Below, in pieces: positions 1 through 12,100 of a DNA stretch of 64,000 nucleotides. The notes beneath the pieces are model-generated. The model made no database searches. It saw only the letters and a program-made list of their open reading frames with translations, and had not been told where the DNA came from. The position numbers were made by a program, and so were the translations under genes. Position 1 is the stretch's first letter; each line of letters starts with the position of its first letter. The DNA is taken from NCBI GenBank assembly GCA_030847615.1, contig JAUMIR010000005.1, positions 213,078,645 through 213,142,644 of the forward strand, given 5' to 3'. This DNA is from Gambelia wislizenii (lineage: Eukaryota; Chordata; Lepidosauria; Squamata; Crotaphytidae).

Positions 1-460
1 ATTCTGCCTTGGTCAGACCTCACCTAGAATACTGTGTCCAGTTCTGGGCACCACAATTAAAAAAGGATATGGACAAACTGGAGCGTGTCCAAAGAAGGGC
101 GACTAAAATGGTGAAAGGTCTGGAAACGATGCCTTATGAGGATTTGAAGGGGTGTCACGTTGAGGATGGAGCAGGCTTGTTTTCTGCTGCTCCAGAGACT
201 GGAACACAGAGCAATGGATGCAAGCTCCAGGAACAGAGACTCCACCTCAACATTAGGAGGAACTTTTTGACAGTAAGAGCTGTTCAGCAGTGGAACACAC
301 TCCCTCAGAGCGTGGTGGGGTCTCCTTCCTTGGAGGTCTTTAAACAGAGGCTGGATGGCCATCTGTTGTGGATGCTTTGATTGTGATTTCCTGTGTGGCA
401 GGGGGTTGAACTGGATGGCCCTCGTGGTCTCTTCCAACTCTGCAATTCTATGATTCTATA
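1..460 (+). repeat. CR1/L2-group LINE, 3' end fragment
   Basis: An open frame at 9-380 begins with the reverse-transcriptase C-terminal motif RPHLEYCVQFWAPQLKKD, followed by a KLERVQRRATKMVKGLE-like stretch. It ends with the typical LINE tail segment PSLEVFKQRLDG. The DNA then runs into the 'ggatggccctcgtggtctcttccaactct' type 3' terminus and a short 'tctatgattctat' tail, which is common in lizard CR1/L2 elements. The middle (about 155-240) departs from the usual RT frame, so the copy is damaged or composite. It is cut by the window edge. Confidence 0.8.
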
Positions 461-650
461 AGTATTCACGGCTTGAAAATATTCTTTAAAAAAATAATAA
501 ACCAAAAAGCAAACCTTGATTTTGCCCTCTCATATAAGGGACACCATTTTGCTATGCCATTGCATATAATGGGACTTGAGTATTCACGGATTTGGGTATT
601 CACGGGGGGTCCTGGAACCAAAGCTCAGCAAATGTGAAGGGACAACTGTA
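461..650. mobile_element. Tigger/pogo-like MITE fragment
   Basis: It contains 'tattcacggcttgaaaatatt', 'atataagggacaccattttgc', 'atataatgggacttgag' and ends 'gaagggacaactgta'. The same order of segments recurs at 12,122, 33,227 and 48,812. The left terminal repeat is missing here. No coding capacity. Confidence 0.75.
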
Positions 651-820
651 TACTGTAGCTTCTAAGGCACACATTAGACAACAGTTCAGCTGCTGCATTT
701 TGCATGGTGGCTTTTGAATGCTTTTCCTAGCAGCCTTACAGAAAGCATAGCCTCTAGCATTAAAGAAGTCTAGGTGAGAGGAAATAAAGGCATGGATCAC
801 TGTGGTATACAGTACCTGTA
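651..820 (-). repeat. LINE reverse-transcriptase fragment (CR1/L2-like)
   Basis: The minus strand reads MIHAFISSHLDFFNARGYAF, the damaged form of the 'vi.SrlDYcNaLlyglp' motif of CR1/L2-group reverse transcriptases. A related fragment lies at 15,218-15,418. Truncated at both ends. Confidence 0.6.
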
Positions 821-1079
821 CTAAAACATAGTACTTTTCAGAACATAAAGTTAAATTTTTAAAAATATATTTCTGAATACATGTACTGTACTTGGACCAA
901 GAGAAAAACTAATGAAATAACAGGTCTAAAATAGTCAGTGATAGTGGCTGAAACCTGAACTGCCAAAAACAACAACAACACACAGTTAACGTAAGTACAG
1001 TGTGTAACACAGTCCAAGTTTATGTAAGATTCAGATGAACTTTTAAAAAAATGAATAACAGCATTCTATATTAAAAGTT

Positions 1080-2978
1080 ACAATTTATTTTTAAAAATAC
1101 AGCCAAAATAGAATTTACACTTCTTCAGGTTTCAATACATTTACAGTAGTTATTATACAACAAGACAATACTTGGGACATTCTGATGCACACACTAAAAC
1201 TGAACCACAACAAATGTATACAAAAGTTCAATGGAATGCAGAGGCAATTGATTTCTAGTGAGAGTGAAGAAAAAAATTAGGTTTAACAAATTTATTGACA
1301 CCATTAGGGAGGTGTACAGATGACTTATAGGCAAGATTTAGAACTGATTTATACTTACAAGATCATGGAATACATCATGACGAAAATATATTACAACTGC
1401 ATGTATGATGCATATCTGCACATGTCTAACTGCACACATGCATGTAACTTTCTGGACAAAAAAAAATACATGTTTGTTTCATTATTGTAAAGTGTCTCAT
1501 TTTGAACTATACAAAGATAAATAATTTCCTACTCAATTCAGTTTCAAAAGCCTAATGCATGTTCAAATAACAGAAGGCCTTTTTCATTTGCTTAAAGGCT
1601 ATAGGACTGACTAGTTTAACTAGAACCAGGTATATTACTGTACTATGATCAATACTTAACATCTGGAAGTAAAGTTCAAAACGAGAATTGCCAAAACCTG
1701 TGGGCAACCTGTGATATAGTATATGACTATTTTGTGTTGATGCTAGATTAACTTTTCTATATAGTAATTAACAATTAAGCAGCCTTTAATGAATCTCAAA
1801 GTGCATTTTGGGAAGTGTTGCAAACATACTTTGAAAACATAAATCTGCAGTAAGGAAGGTTCTATAATAATTACTGTTTAGGAAACACTATGTCATGTCA
1901 GTAATACATACATTTCATAATGGTTTATTTACTTACCTGTTTATGAACATTTCAGAAACTCTACCCAGTTTAATCAGAATTGGATTATGAGAACCTGAGA
2001 CTTAACCTTGAAGGAGAGTCAAAATGGTGCAGGGCAGCCAACTCTAGTAAGAGTTGTACAATTGAGTGTCATCACTCAAAGAAAGGAGCACCTGCCAAAT
2101 TTAAATGATTCTACTCCTTAGCTAAATATATGGGAACTAATACTACTAAAATGAACTTAGTTGGCACTGGTAAACTGATCTGTGTATGTGAAAAATAGAA
2201 CAGGGCTTAAGTAACACAATGAGTATCTGATGCAATTAAAATTAAAATATTTAGAATTCTTTACAGCTACATTATATTAGCAGCCAATATAACTGTGAAC
2301 ATTACAATTATCTGTGATTCAAATTAACTCAAGGAATAGTAAGTAAGCATTGTTTTGAGGCACTAACATGATGTCAAACCAGTTTTACAGCTTTCCTGTA
2401 ACTTCTTTTCCATTTTAACAAACACATGTTTATTAAAAATAAGTTCTGTACAAAGCAATTTAAAGCTATCCAGAACTCTGTAACTAAATCCCATCAGAAA
2501 TAAATTGGCTTAGTCAAGATTTCAAACTTACATCAAATTGACAAAGTGTGAATTTTTAGAAACAAGATACCAAAAACACAACATGGGAAGAAAGTTAATT
2601 TATCCCCCCTTCCCCAAATACCAAGTTAAAACATCTTGATGAACTTCCTTTCACCAAAGGCTAAGTGTTTGTACATTTGTTTGGAGTTCTTCACTTCTAT
2701 GTATAGCTAAACTACAAAAATAGGACGAACTACACACTTCTTGATTTTCTTTAGATTCTAAAGTAATATACAAAGTTCTTGCAAACCAGATAAAAGTTAA
2801 ATCATCCTGTACTACTCAAAACATGCCACTGCGTTTCCCAAATGTATTGGTAAGGAGGAAGTGATAACTTCTTTCATTTTTCTTCTTGTACCTGCACAGA
2901 AAAACGTGTTATCTCTTGGAGATAAACTATATTTACAATCACCATGATTGCCATGGTATAGAATATGTGGTTTTGTTT
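1080..2978 (-). other. NR2C1: candidate NR2C1 3'UTR
   Basis: This AT-rich stretch of about 1.9 kb follows directly on the NR2C1 stop codon on the minus strand. It holds no repeat that I recognise and no sizeable ORF, unlike the repeat-rich flanks. An AATAAA signal on the minus strand (plus-strand tttatt near 1,084) could end the transcript, but several other such hexamers exist. The extent is inference; only RNA data could fix the poly(A) site. Confidence 0.4.
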
Positions 2979-3153
2979 TTATACAGCATGACCAATTATT
3001 TGAGAGTTGTAATCTGCAGTCTCCATTCTTAGAATATATGGTATGATGCTGTCAATCTGAACATTTCCAATTAGTCCTGCAAAGAACAATTCTTCTGTGA
3101 TAGCAGCACTCATCAGTCTCAGGGCCGGCAATCTGAGTAGCAGCCTAGACAGC
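2979..3153 (-). CDS. NR2C1: NR2C1 exon 15 (terminal coding exon)
   Basis: Acceptor ctatcttctag at 3,154. It encodes [40 protein letters not shown] and the C-terminus QIIGHAV followed by TAA (2,981-2,979). A second AG nine bases downstream would delete three residues; the upstream one matches the family. Confidence 0.96.
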
Positions 3154-6100
3154 CTAGAAGATAGATTTGACAAAGGATGGCACCATTTTACATGCAAAAA
3201 GAAAAAAAATGTACTCTTCATTTAGCTATCCGTAAATAAAAAGTGTGGTTTCCCAATTATAAATTACCAAATGTTAAATCACCCCATTATTCACATCTTT
3301 CAAAATGCCCTACTGATGTATTTTCACATACAATACGACCCCCATATCCACAGGAACCTAGTACCTGCGGTTTCACTTATGTGCGTCTGGAAAAAAATGT
3401 TCTTTCAATTTTGTTTATTTATTTGTTGGATTTTTATCCCACCTTTCCCCCAAGATGGGATTCTAGGCACTTTTTAGGTCCTCCAGCGCAATTCTATTGT
3501 ATGTTTCTGCTGGACATTGACCATAGAGTCACGCTATGAGGTGTTCTCTCTAGGAATCCCTAGGCCCTCCAGCATGACTCTATGATATGCTTGGTCTGGA
3601 AGTCATTCATTTCAATAAAGTTTGCTATTATCTGCAGTTTTGTGTTTCCACAATAAGTCCAGGAATGTATCCGCTGCAGATATGGGGGCTGTGCTGTATT
3701 TAAAGATCAGCTTGGTTAGACAATCTAATAACTTGAATTAAACAGACATTTATAGCTCAGTCCTATTGGTGTGTTTTAGTTATAAGTTGCCCATATATAA
3801 TTACACATGCTGTCGCAGGTAATAGTTTATTTTTATTCCAAATAGGCAAGAGACAAGCAATTCTACCATGCCTGCTAGGAAACCCTATTCTTTCTATAAA
3901 TGAACTGACAGAGACACTTCTAAGTTTACATTTTCAAAATGAAGACATCAAAATTCATTGTTTTTCCTGCTCCCTAGGGCTGGCTCTGGGTGAAACCTAA
4001 TATCATCAATGCCAGCACATAGGTTTAACTGTGAATCTGCAAGCACCTGATTTTTGTAACATCTTGTCTGATGAAGTGATCTAAAGATATCAAAGCTTGC
4101 AGAAATTTTTGTGCATTATAAAGGTATCGCTACCATGTGGATTTTGGAATTTTCCATCAGGCCAACAAAACTTTGCTCTTTTTCCCTATCCAATGTGTTA
4201 CTACATCTCACTTGTATACATTTGCACCAGCTTTTACAATTTATTTGGCTTTCAAAAGTCCACCAGAAGATCCACAATATTCTTTACTGGACCACAGAGG
4301 AGTTCCTAAGCATTGCAAGATGGTAGGGAGATACATAGACGTTCACAGTATAGCAGAAGGTAGACCATATTTTGCCACACACACTAGTCTTAACAGTATG
4401 TGGGATGGCCCTTGCTTTCCCCATGATAAAACAGTGGTGTTTTTGCACTGTATATGTGCCATAGGAAAAGCAAGATGCTTAAGGAAGTTTTACTATATAT
4501 ACATAAGAGTGTACAGACGTGACACTGTCTAGAGACTATGATTTCACATTAAAAAAAATTATTTTTGTTTTCAAAACACCAAAAGGCTTGTCAGATTTCT
4601 CAAACCAATACAATTATAAAGGAAACATGACAGGCAAAATAAATTATTTTTGTTGATTGTACATACCTGTAAGTATCATCCGGATATACTTTTGTTATAT
4701 AATCCTGGAATTCCATATATGCTTTTTCTTGAAATTTTTCAATCTGCAGCACATTTTCTAAGCCTGGGTGATCTAAAACAAGTCCGCAGTTAGATCCTCT
4801 CCATATATGATGGCATAAGTGGCAACAAAGGACTTCATCATAGGTTTTCTTATTAGCAAAAATGTAAACAAATTGTCCAGTATCCACAAAGAACTAGGGC
4901 TATATAATTAAAAGTAACTTTACAGGAATAACAGAATTTTATTTAAGACATTTAAAGATATTCTAATACTTCTTATGAATGAAGTTCTCATTAAAACAAA
5001 TCTTGCCAAAGTTCACCTCTGTTGACAGCCTCATCAATCAGTTAACACTGCACAGGGCATTTTAGGTTTGGGGGGTATGTATGAACAGAGCACCTGCCAG
5101 GTTTTGATTCCAGATAATAATAAAAGATTAATAAATAATACAATCAAAGCAGGAGGATTTTCACCCTATATGGATGGCAGAAATGTATAACAGGTTAACC
5201 TCAACATATTGATGATATAGTCCCCAAACATCGGCTGACCATACTTAGTGGATTTGTACAGTCGTTAAAACAGACCTCAGAAGAGCAAGCCAGTGTCACA
5301 AAAGACCACATTCATAAGTGGAGATTATCAGTGGTGCTCCTTCTGCAATTCACAATGCTATGAGCCTCACTGTTCCAAAGGGCCCACCAAGAGGGTTCCT
5401 CCACTTATTCCCCATGGGCAGGGGGAACAAGGAACTGCAGGGGAAGGGGGAGTGAACAAAACCACCCTCCTCCTCTATACTGCCAGTGGAAATGTGTATA
5501 GAATACCCTGGATCCAAGCCAAATGATATATACAAAGATTCAGCTATGTGTGAATTTATTTAATGGGCAGGCAAATTTTCAGCCGATCTGATACTCATGC
5601 ACTAACAGTCAGAGCAAAGCCAAATGATTTAGTTTCATATTTTTACATACCAGGACTGAAGAGGACAATAGCTTTCAAATAAGCATATTCATAACCATCA
5701 AGGCAAAGTTTCACCATACTGTTGCAGAACTCCTGAAGTTTGAAGATATGCTCCATCACTAACTTTCCTCTATCAGCTGACAGCTTATCTAAGTTAATAA
5801 AAGGCAACACATATTTAATTGTGGTTCTTTTTTTCCACTTTTGATATGTCAATCTGTAAAGTCAATTTCTAATTGTTTAAAATCTAGACAGGGTGGGCAA
5901 CTGTGTTGTGGGTGGAGCCCATTTTTCACCACTACACCCACCCAGAGGCTCCAACTGAAGCTCTGATGTGCCTAGAAAAAAATTAAATATAAATAAAACA
6001 AAACAATCAAGAAAGCAGGCATTTCTCATGGATATTTCTAAATACCTATAAAGTCAGCATTATTATAGAGCATCATTTGTATACAGCATTTACACCACAG

Positions 6101-9100
6101 CACTGAATAGGTTAATATGAACAAGTGCAGTTTAGGCCTTCAGATTTTAGTAGCAAACAAGAAATGACAGTGTAGGTTACTGAACCTATTCACACACTTT
6201 TTGAGGATACTGGGGATGCACCTTACCTTGCTGTAAACTATTATGAAGATGATTAACAAATGCAGCTAGTATAGTTGCTACATTCATTACTTGTGAACAC
6301 TGTGCAAGACCAAGTGTAAAAAGTTCATTCCAGCAGGCTTTCACTAGTGATATGCTATTATCCTGCCTATAAAAAGGAACAGAATTTTATTATTGAACGT
6401 ATTTGCTATAAGGCAACACATAGTGGCAATTTTTCATCATCTCTGATATGCAGACAAAAGGTCTCTTCTCTCACACAAAATTGATGTTTCTGGCACAACT
6501 CACACGAAAATTCTGTGCTCACATTCACTTAATTATAGAACAGAATGATGTGACTGTGTAGGCCATGCTCTCAATCATGACTACATTGTTGTATGATTAT
6601 AATGGCTGACTCTGAGGGATCTCTGAATATGGGATAGACTCCATTTGTGCAAGGAGTCTGCATCAATTTTTTGCAACTCCCTACCCTTCCACTTACACCA
6701 GTCCCCCCACATTTAGCAGAGTCCCACAAGCCTCTGTGTAGCATTCTTAGGGTCTGAAAGGGGTGCTATGCAAAAGAAGGGATGTCAATATCTACTGTAC
6801 TTCAGCCCCATTGCATGCTCCCAAATCTGGAGGGCCACCAAATGCTTAGAGAAGTGTTCTCTCAGGTTAAAAAAAATAGCAGGCCTATATTCATGGTTTT
6901 TACACTTTTGCGGAGCTTGCTGCACCCCTAAACCCCACAAAATTTGAGGGCGAACTGTACACTGAAATGGTCCTTGAAATATTGACACAGCCTTTCAATA
7001 CTTACCCCAGAGCTTGAAAGGAAGGAATAGAACGTGCCCAGTGCATAGATAAGAATAGCAATCTGGAGGCTGATTCACAAATATAATGTACATTCAGGTA
7101 TTCAGGCATAGGCGAAGGCATGGTGAGCTGTCACAAAAAGTTGTAATTTTTAGAAATTAATGAATTGTCATGTTTCAAATAATACAGATCTTAGAAATAT
7201 TAAAAGAAACCTTTCAAAGAAAATGGTAGTTTTTTGTTGTAATACTAAATTTGTTGTAATACTAAAAATGTAACACTGGAATGTTCATGATATATCCTTA
7301 TTCTCGCCAACAAGAGCAGACAACTTTAGTGGTCCAGGGGAGCAATTCTTTTGCCTCTGGAACATTCTGGTGGCCACACAGGTTGCCAAAAATTAAAATA
7401 AAAACAAAAACGCAAAGGAATAAAAATCCACCTCTCTTTTGAAAAACAGGAATTTATTTATGTTAAAAACTGAGGCCTGTGACATATTAAAAAGGTTAAG
7501 TGACACCCTGGGAGGTTTCCAGGACAGGAAATTCATTTTTCCCCTTTTCTTTTGTTACAAGAAAAAAGGTGGTCCAGAAGGTGAGTGGGTGGGTGGGAAA
7601 CTCTTAGAGGATACATGGAGTCCTAGGATTGCACATTGCCCACCTGTGCTATACAATATGTCCACAAACTGATGTATTTTTAAAAATGTGATAAATTTAA
7701 TGTAACTTCTATTCCTTCAATTAATAATTATTTTAGGGTTGATGTGGGAACAGCACAGCCAACAGTATTCAGTGAAATACCTTAAGATATTTTAGGGGGG
7801 AAAGGCATTAAAACCTTGATACAACTGCTAATTTAATCAATTAATCAATCAACCAATCACATTATTTATAACTTACCTTCTTCCCAAGAGTGGGACTCAA
7901 ACCCATTTATATAAATGAGATACAAGTAAAAAATAATGATGATATATATAGTATAAGAACGCTTCTCTGGCAATGATGCAATTCACTATGAACTTCTCCT
8001 TGAGACAAATTCCTATTTCTGTATTACCTTATCCAGAAACCCTTCCCTGAATAACCTACTTTTTACTGACCCTCCATACCCTGAACACCTCAGAAGTGTT
8101 TTCTCAAGAACATACTGGTTCCTGGGCATACCTGCTTCCTGTATGAACCTTCTGCCCCAACAATCTGTTCATTCAAATGACTATCCTTCAAGAAATACTG
8201 TATTCCAGTTGTAGAATATTTTAGTACTTAAATGGATTATCACCTTCTCTCAGAACAACTTAAAACATTGAAATATTACATAATGACTCCTATTGTGGCA
8301 GATTGTGGCTCATTTGAGTACAGCAGCCAAATCTGAAACTACTGTATACGGTAACCAGTCACATGCATCAGTTCATGTGCGTCTGGCTTTCAGAACTTAT
8401 CTAAGCAGCTGTGTCACTTTTTTTGCACAGCTGTTGAAAGCATTCTTGCAACACACATCTACATGCAATTAGCTATCATATATTTACTAATAGTAAAGGT
8501 ATCAGATGTAGGCCATGGGTCACCATACTCAAATTCCCTCAGTGTGAAATCTACCCTATTCTCAACCATTATTAAAGCTTCAACACTCATCTTAAGTACA
8601 ACTCATGTATAAAATCTCACTAACTGTGATATTTAAGCACTAGTGCAATGGCCAAATTAATCTTGCAAGATTAGAAAACAAAGATGATACGTGCCTCACA
8701 AATCAATATGGAAAAAGAAGTTTGGTTTTTATCAATAAAATTTTATAGAGAAGATGCTAGACTAAACTTAATTGTTTGGTCAAATTTCTTGAAGCTCTAC
8801 AGAACCTGAATCTCAAAAAAAGGGAGAGCACAGGTAAGGGATTATAATGTAGTTTTGCATAAGTCTGTGATGGGTTTTCTTTTTTTATTTATGCATCCTA
8901 CTGTTACACTACTTATTTACCCATTCATATACTTTTTCTGGTAGTTTGTTGAATTATTCTTGTAGAAAAGAAAATGAGATGTTGGTACATACTATAAATA
9001 TTCATTCTCGGATAACAGGAGGAGCAAACCACTCATTCTTGGGTTTTCCCCCCATGCAGAAAACCAAGCACATTGCCGACTTGGATATTCTCTAAACTAA

Positions 9101-12100
9101 CTGCTTGAGCCAAACACCAAGAGTGAAAAGCTTTCCATGTCATAATATAGACCCTATTTGTTGAATCCTTTCTTGATACTAATATAGTATCCATAACCTT
9201 ATTGGAATAACCCTGTTTTACTTAAGATTTGCCTCTCAATGTCCATGTGGTTAGCTTTACCCAATTTGGATCGTGATGAAGCACTGGGCCTTGATGTATC
9301 AAAGCTGGCCTTTCTGGAAACTGCCAAGGCCTCTTGATGGACATCTGGAGAAGAGTGGAGAAGCACTGTCAACATGGTCAATATGGAGCTATCAACACCA
9401 CTGTGTTAGCCCTCTCTAACTGAATCTTGGCCAATACCCTCTGAATGATTGCAAGTGGTGGAAAAGCATAAGGAACACCCCATGGCCATGGCATGGCCAG
9501 TGCATCGTGCTGCTCTGCATCTCTGCCACCATCTATTGAAAAATACCTGTTTATTTTGTAATTCTACCCAGAGGTGAACAAATAGATTTTGAATGGTCCA
9601 AAGTACATGTCTAACAACTGAAACACTTCTTGATTCAAGGACAACTCCCCTTGATGAATTACATGTCTTCTGCTTAAGTATTCTGCAATCCCTTTAAATA
9701 CACTGCTGCTAACAACTTCAATGGTTGCTCAGCCCATTGAAGAATTTTGTTGGATTCCTTGAATAAGGGTCCTTCCTTGGTTGCAAATGTTAAGTTGAAC
9801 TTGAACATGTTTGTCTTTGATGATGGCAGCAAACCACAGAAGTGCTAACTGTACCACCTCCAACGTTACATAATTTATGCTGTGTGTCAAGTCCAACTGA
9901 GTCCACATTCCCTGTATTGAATGACCCTGACAGTGCCCTCCCCCAAATGGAGAGACTCACATCTGTGGTCACTATTATTTTTGGTTGAATCACAAATGAA
10001 ATCCCCTTGTCCATATTCTTGTTGTGTAGTCACCATCTCAGATCCTGTTTTAAAGACTGAGGCTCACTGTGAGATGTTGCCTTCTTACAATTGCCAACTG
10101 ATATGGAATTAGAAATGGCAGCAATCTTCTTATGTGGAATATTGCCCACAGTATCAATTGTATAGTTGAAATTAAAAGAATTCTTGAATTCTTGCTGGAT
10201 CTATAAAGTCTGCATCATCATTACATCTCCATTGTCATTAATTTTTGTAGTTCTTTCTTTATCTTCATTCTTCTTTCTTGTGACAAAAACAGGCAACTTC
10301 TCTTAGTGTCTATCAAAGCATCCAAGTGAGTTAGAGATGTTGTTGGACCCAAATAACTCTTCTCAAAGTTTACAACAAAGCCATGGCTTTGCAATGTCTA
10401 TAACATCATGTTCAGGTGGCATTTGGCCACCTGCCTGCTCCCAGCCCTTAACAAGGTGTCATCTAAGTGAGGATAAACATGGACCCCTTTCCTCCTGAGA
10501 TGTGCTATTATCAGAAACAGCACCTTAGTAAAGACCCTGGGAGCTGAAGCCAGGCCAAATGGAAGAGCCTAAAACTAATAGTGGTTGGTTTTGAATTGGA
10601 AATGAAGATATTTCCTACAAACTGGGATGATAAGAACATGCCAATATACTTATTTCAAATCAAATCACTTTTCTGTAGATTTTCCCTAATGGTCTGCAAG
10701 GTCTCCATCCTGAACTTCTGATACTGTTCAAGAACTTCAGATCTAACACAGGTCAATAAGTTCCATTACTCTCTGGCACCATAAAAGAGAGAGAGTAAAT
10801 GTCTTTAAACCTCTGTATTTGAGAAACCTTTTCTATTGCCCCAATTTGTAGGAGATGATCTATTTCCCTATGATCAATCTCCTGCTTCTCCTTGATCTTT
10901 GGAATTGGTGAGGGAAAATATCTGCTACTTGGCCTTCTTGTAAATATAATCTTGTACCCTTGAGTAACTACTGTACTTCAATTAGGGCCTTTTCGGTAAT
11001 CGCCCCCAATTTATGGAATGGCCTGCCTAATGAGATCCATCAGTTGACAAGCTTGAGTAGCTTTAAAAAAGCACTAAAGACGGATCTCTTTCGCCAGGCC
11101 TTTCCTGATTAGATCCCGGCCTCAGGAACGCAGTCTCCTGGCTTTTTAAAATTATGTATATATTTGTTTTTAATGTGTTTTTAGTTAGAAGGTTTTAATT
11201 GTATAGTGTTTAATGTCTTTTTATGGGGGAGGGTGGGGGTGGGTGGTGTTTTTATTATAGTTTTAATTGTTGGAAGCCGCCCCGATTGTTTTTAGCAGAG
11301 GGGCGGGGTATAAATAAATATTATTATTATTATTATTATTATTATTTACCCAGTGATCTGTTGTTAAATCTGACTATATCCATAAAAAATTCAGCACTCT
11401 CCCCCCACTGGCATGTTCTTATTATCAGTATTGCAGATGACTAACCATGACAGTGGCCCACATCCCTTCTTGGTTGCTGGAATCCTTGGCTTTTAAATTG
11501 ATTCCTGTTTCTAATCCAGTGCTATCTATTACTACTATAGTCGCTCTGTCTACCATAGGCTCTTCCTCTCCAAAAGAAAGAGAAACTTCCCCAAAATGGC
11601 TTTCTTTCTCTGTATATTTGGCTTGCTTTTTAGCCTTACTATCAATTAATATTTTCTCCAGGGCTTTCTCTCCAAAAAGCAGCCTTCCCTTAAATGGCAT
11701 ATATGCCAAATTATTTCTTCATTTTTGATCCACCTCCCAGGGATGCAACCAAAGTTATCTATGTGTGACTGTGGTGGCTGTAATATTCCAGGCTTTAAAG
11801 GCCATAGAATCATGACCCGCATCTGCTATATATTCCAGGAACACCTGGATCCTACCTAAGACTTTATTAATGTTACACCTGCTACTCTCCTAGGTATCCA
11901 ATATATCTTGAATCCAGAGGACAGTGCCCTGGCAAACACTGATGATGCTGTGGAACTCTTAATTACCAAAGCTGATACCCCATACACTTTTTTAGCGTCG
12001 CTTCAGTCCTATGCTCATCCACCTCTTTTAACACTTTAGGGACAATGGCCCTTGAAATAAGTGCTGCAATTGGAGCACTCGCAAGAGGAACTTAAAGAAA

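Noticed and set aside
7860..7925. Donor-like site (AAG|GTAAGT) on the minus strand in NR2C1 intron 10
   Set aside because: Exons 10 and 11 join in phase without it and no conserved peptide precedes it.
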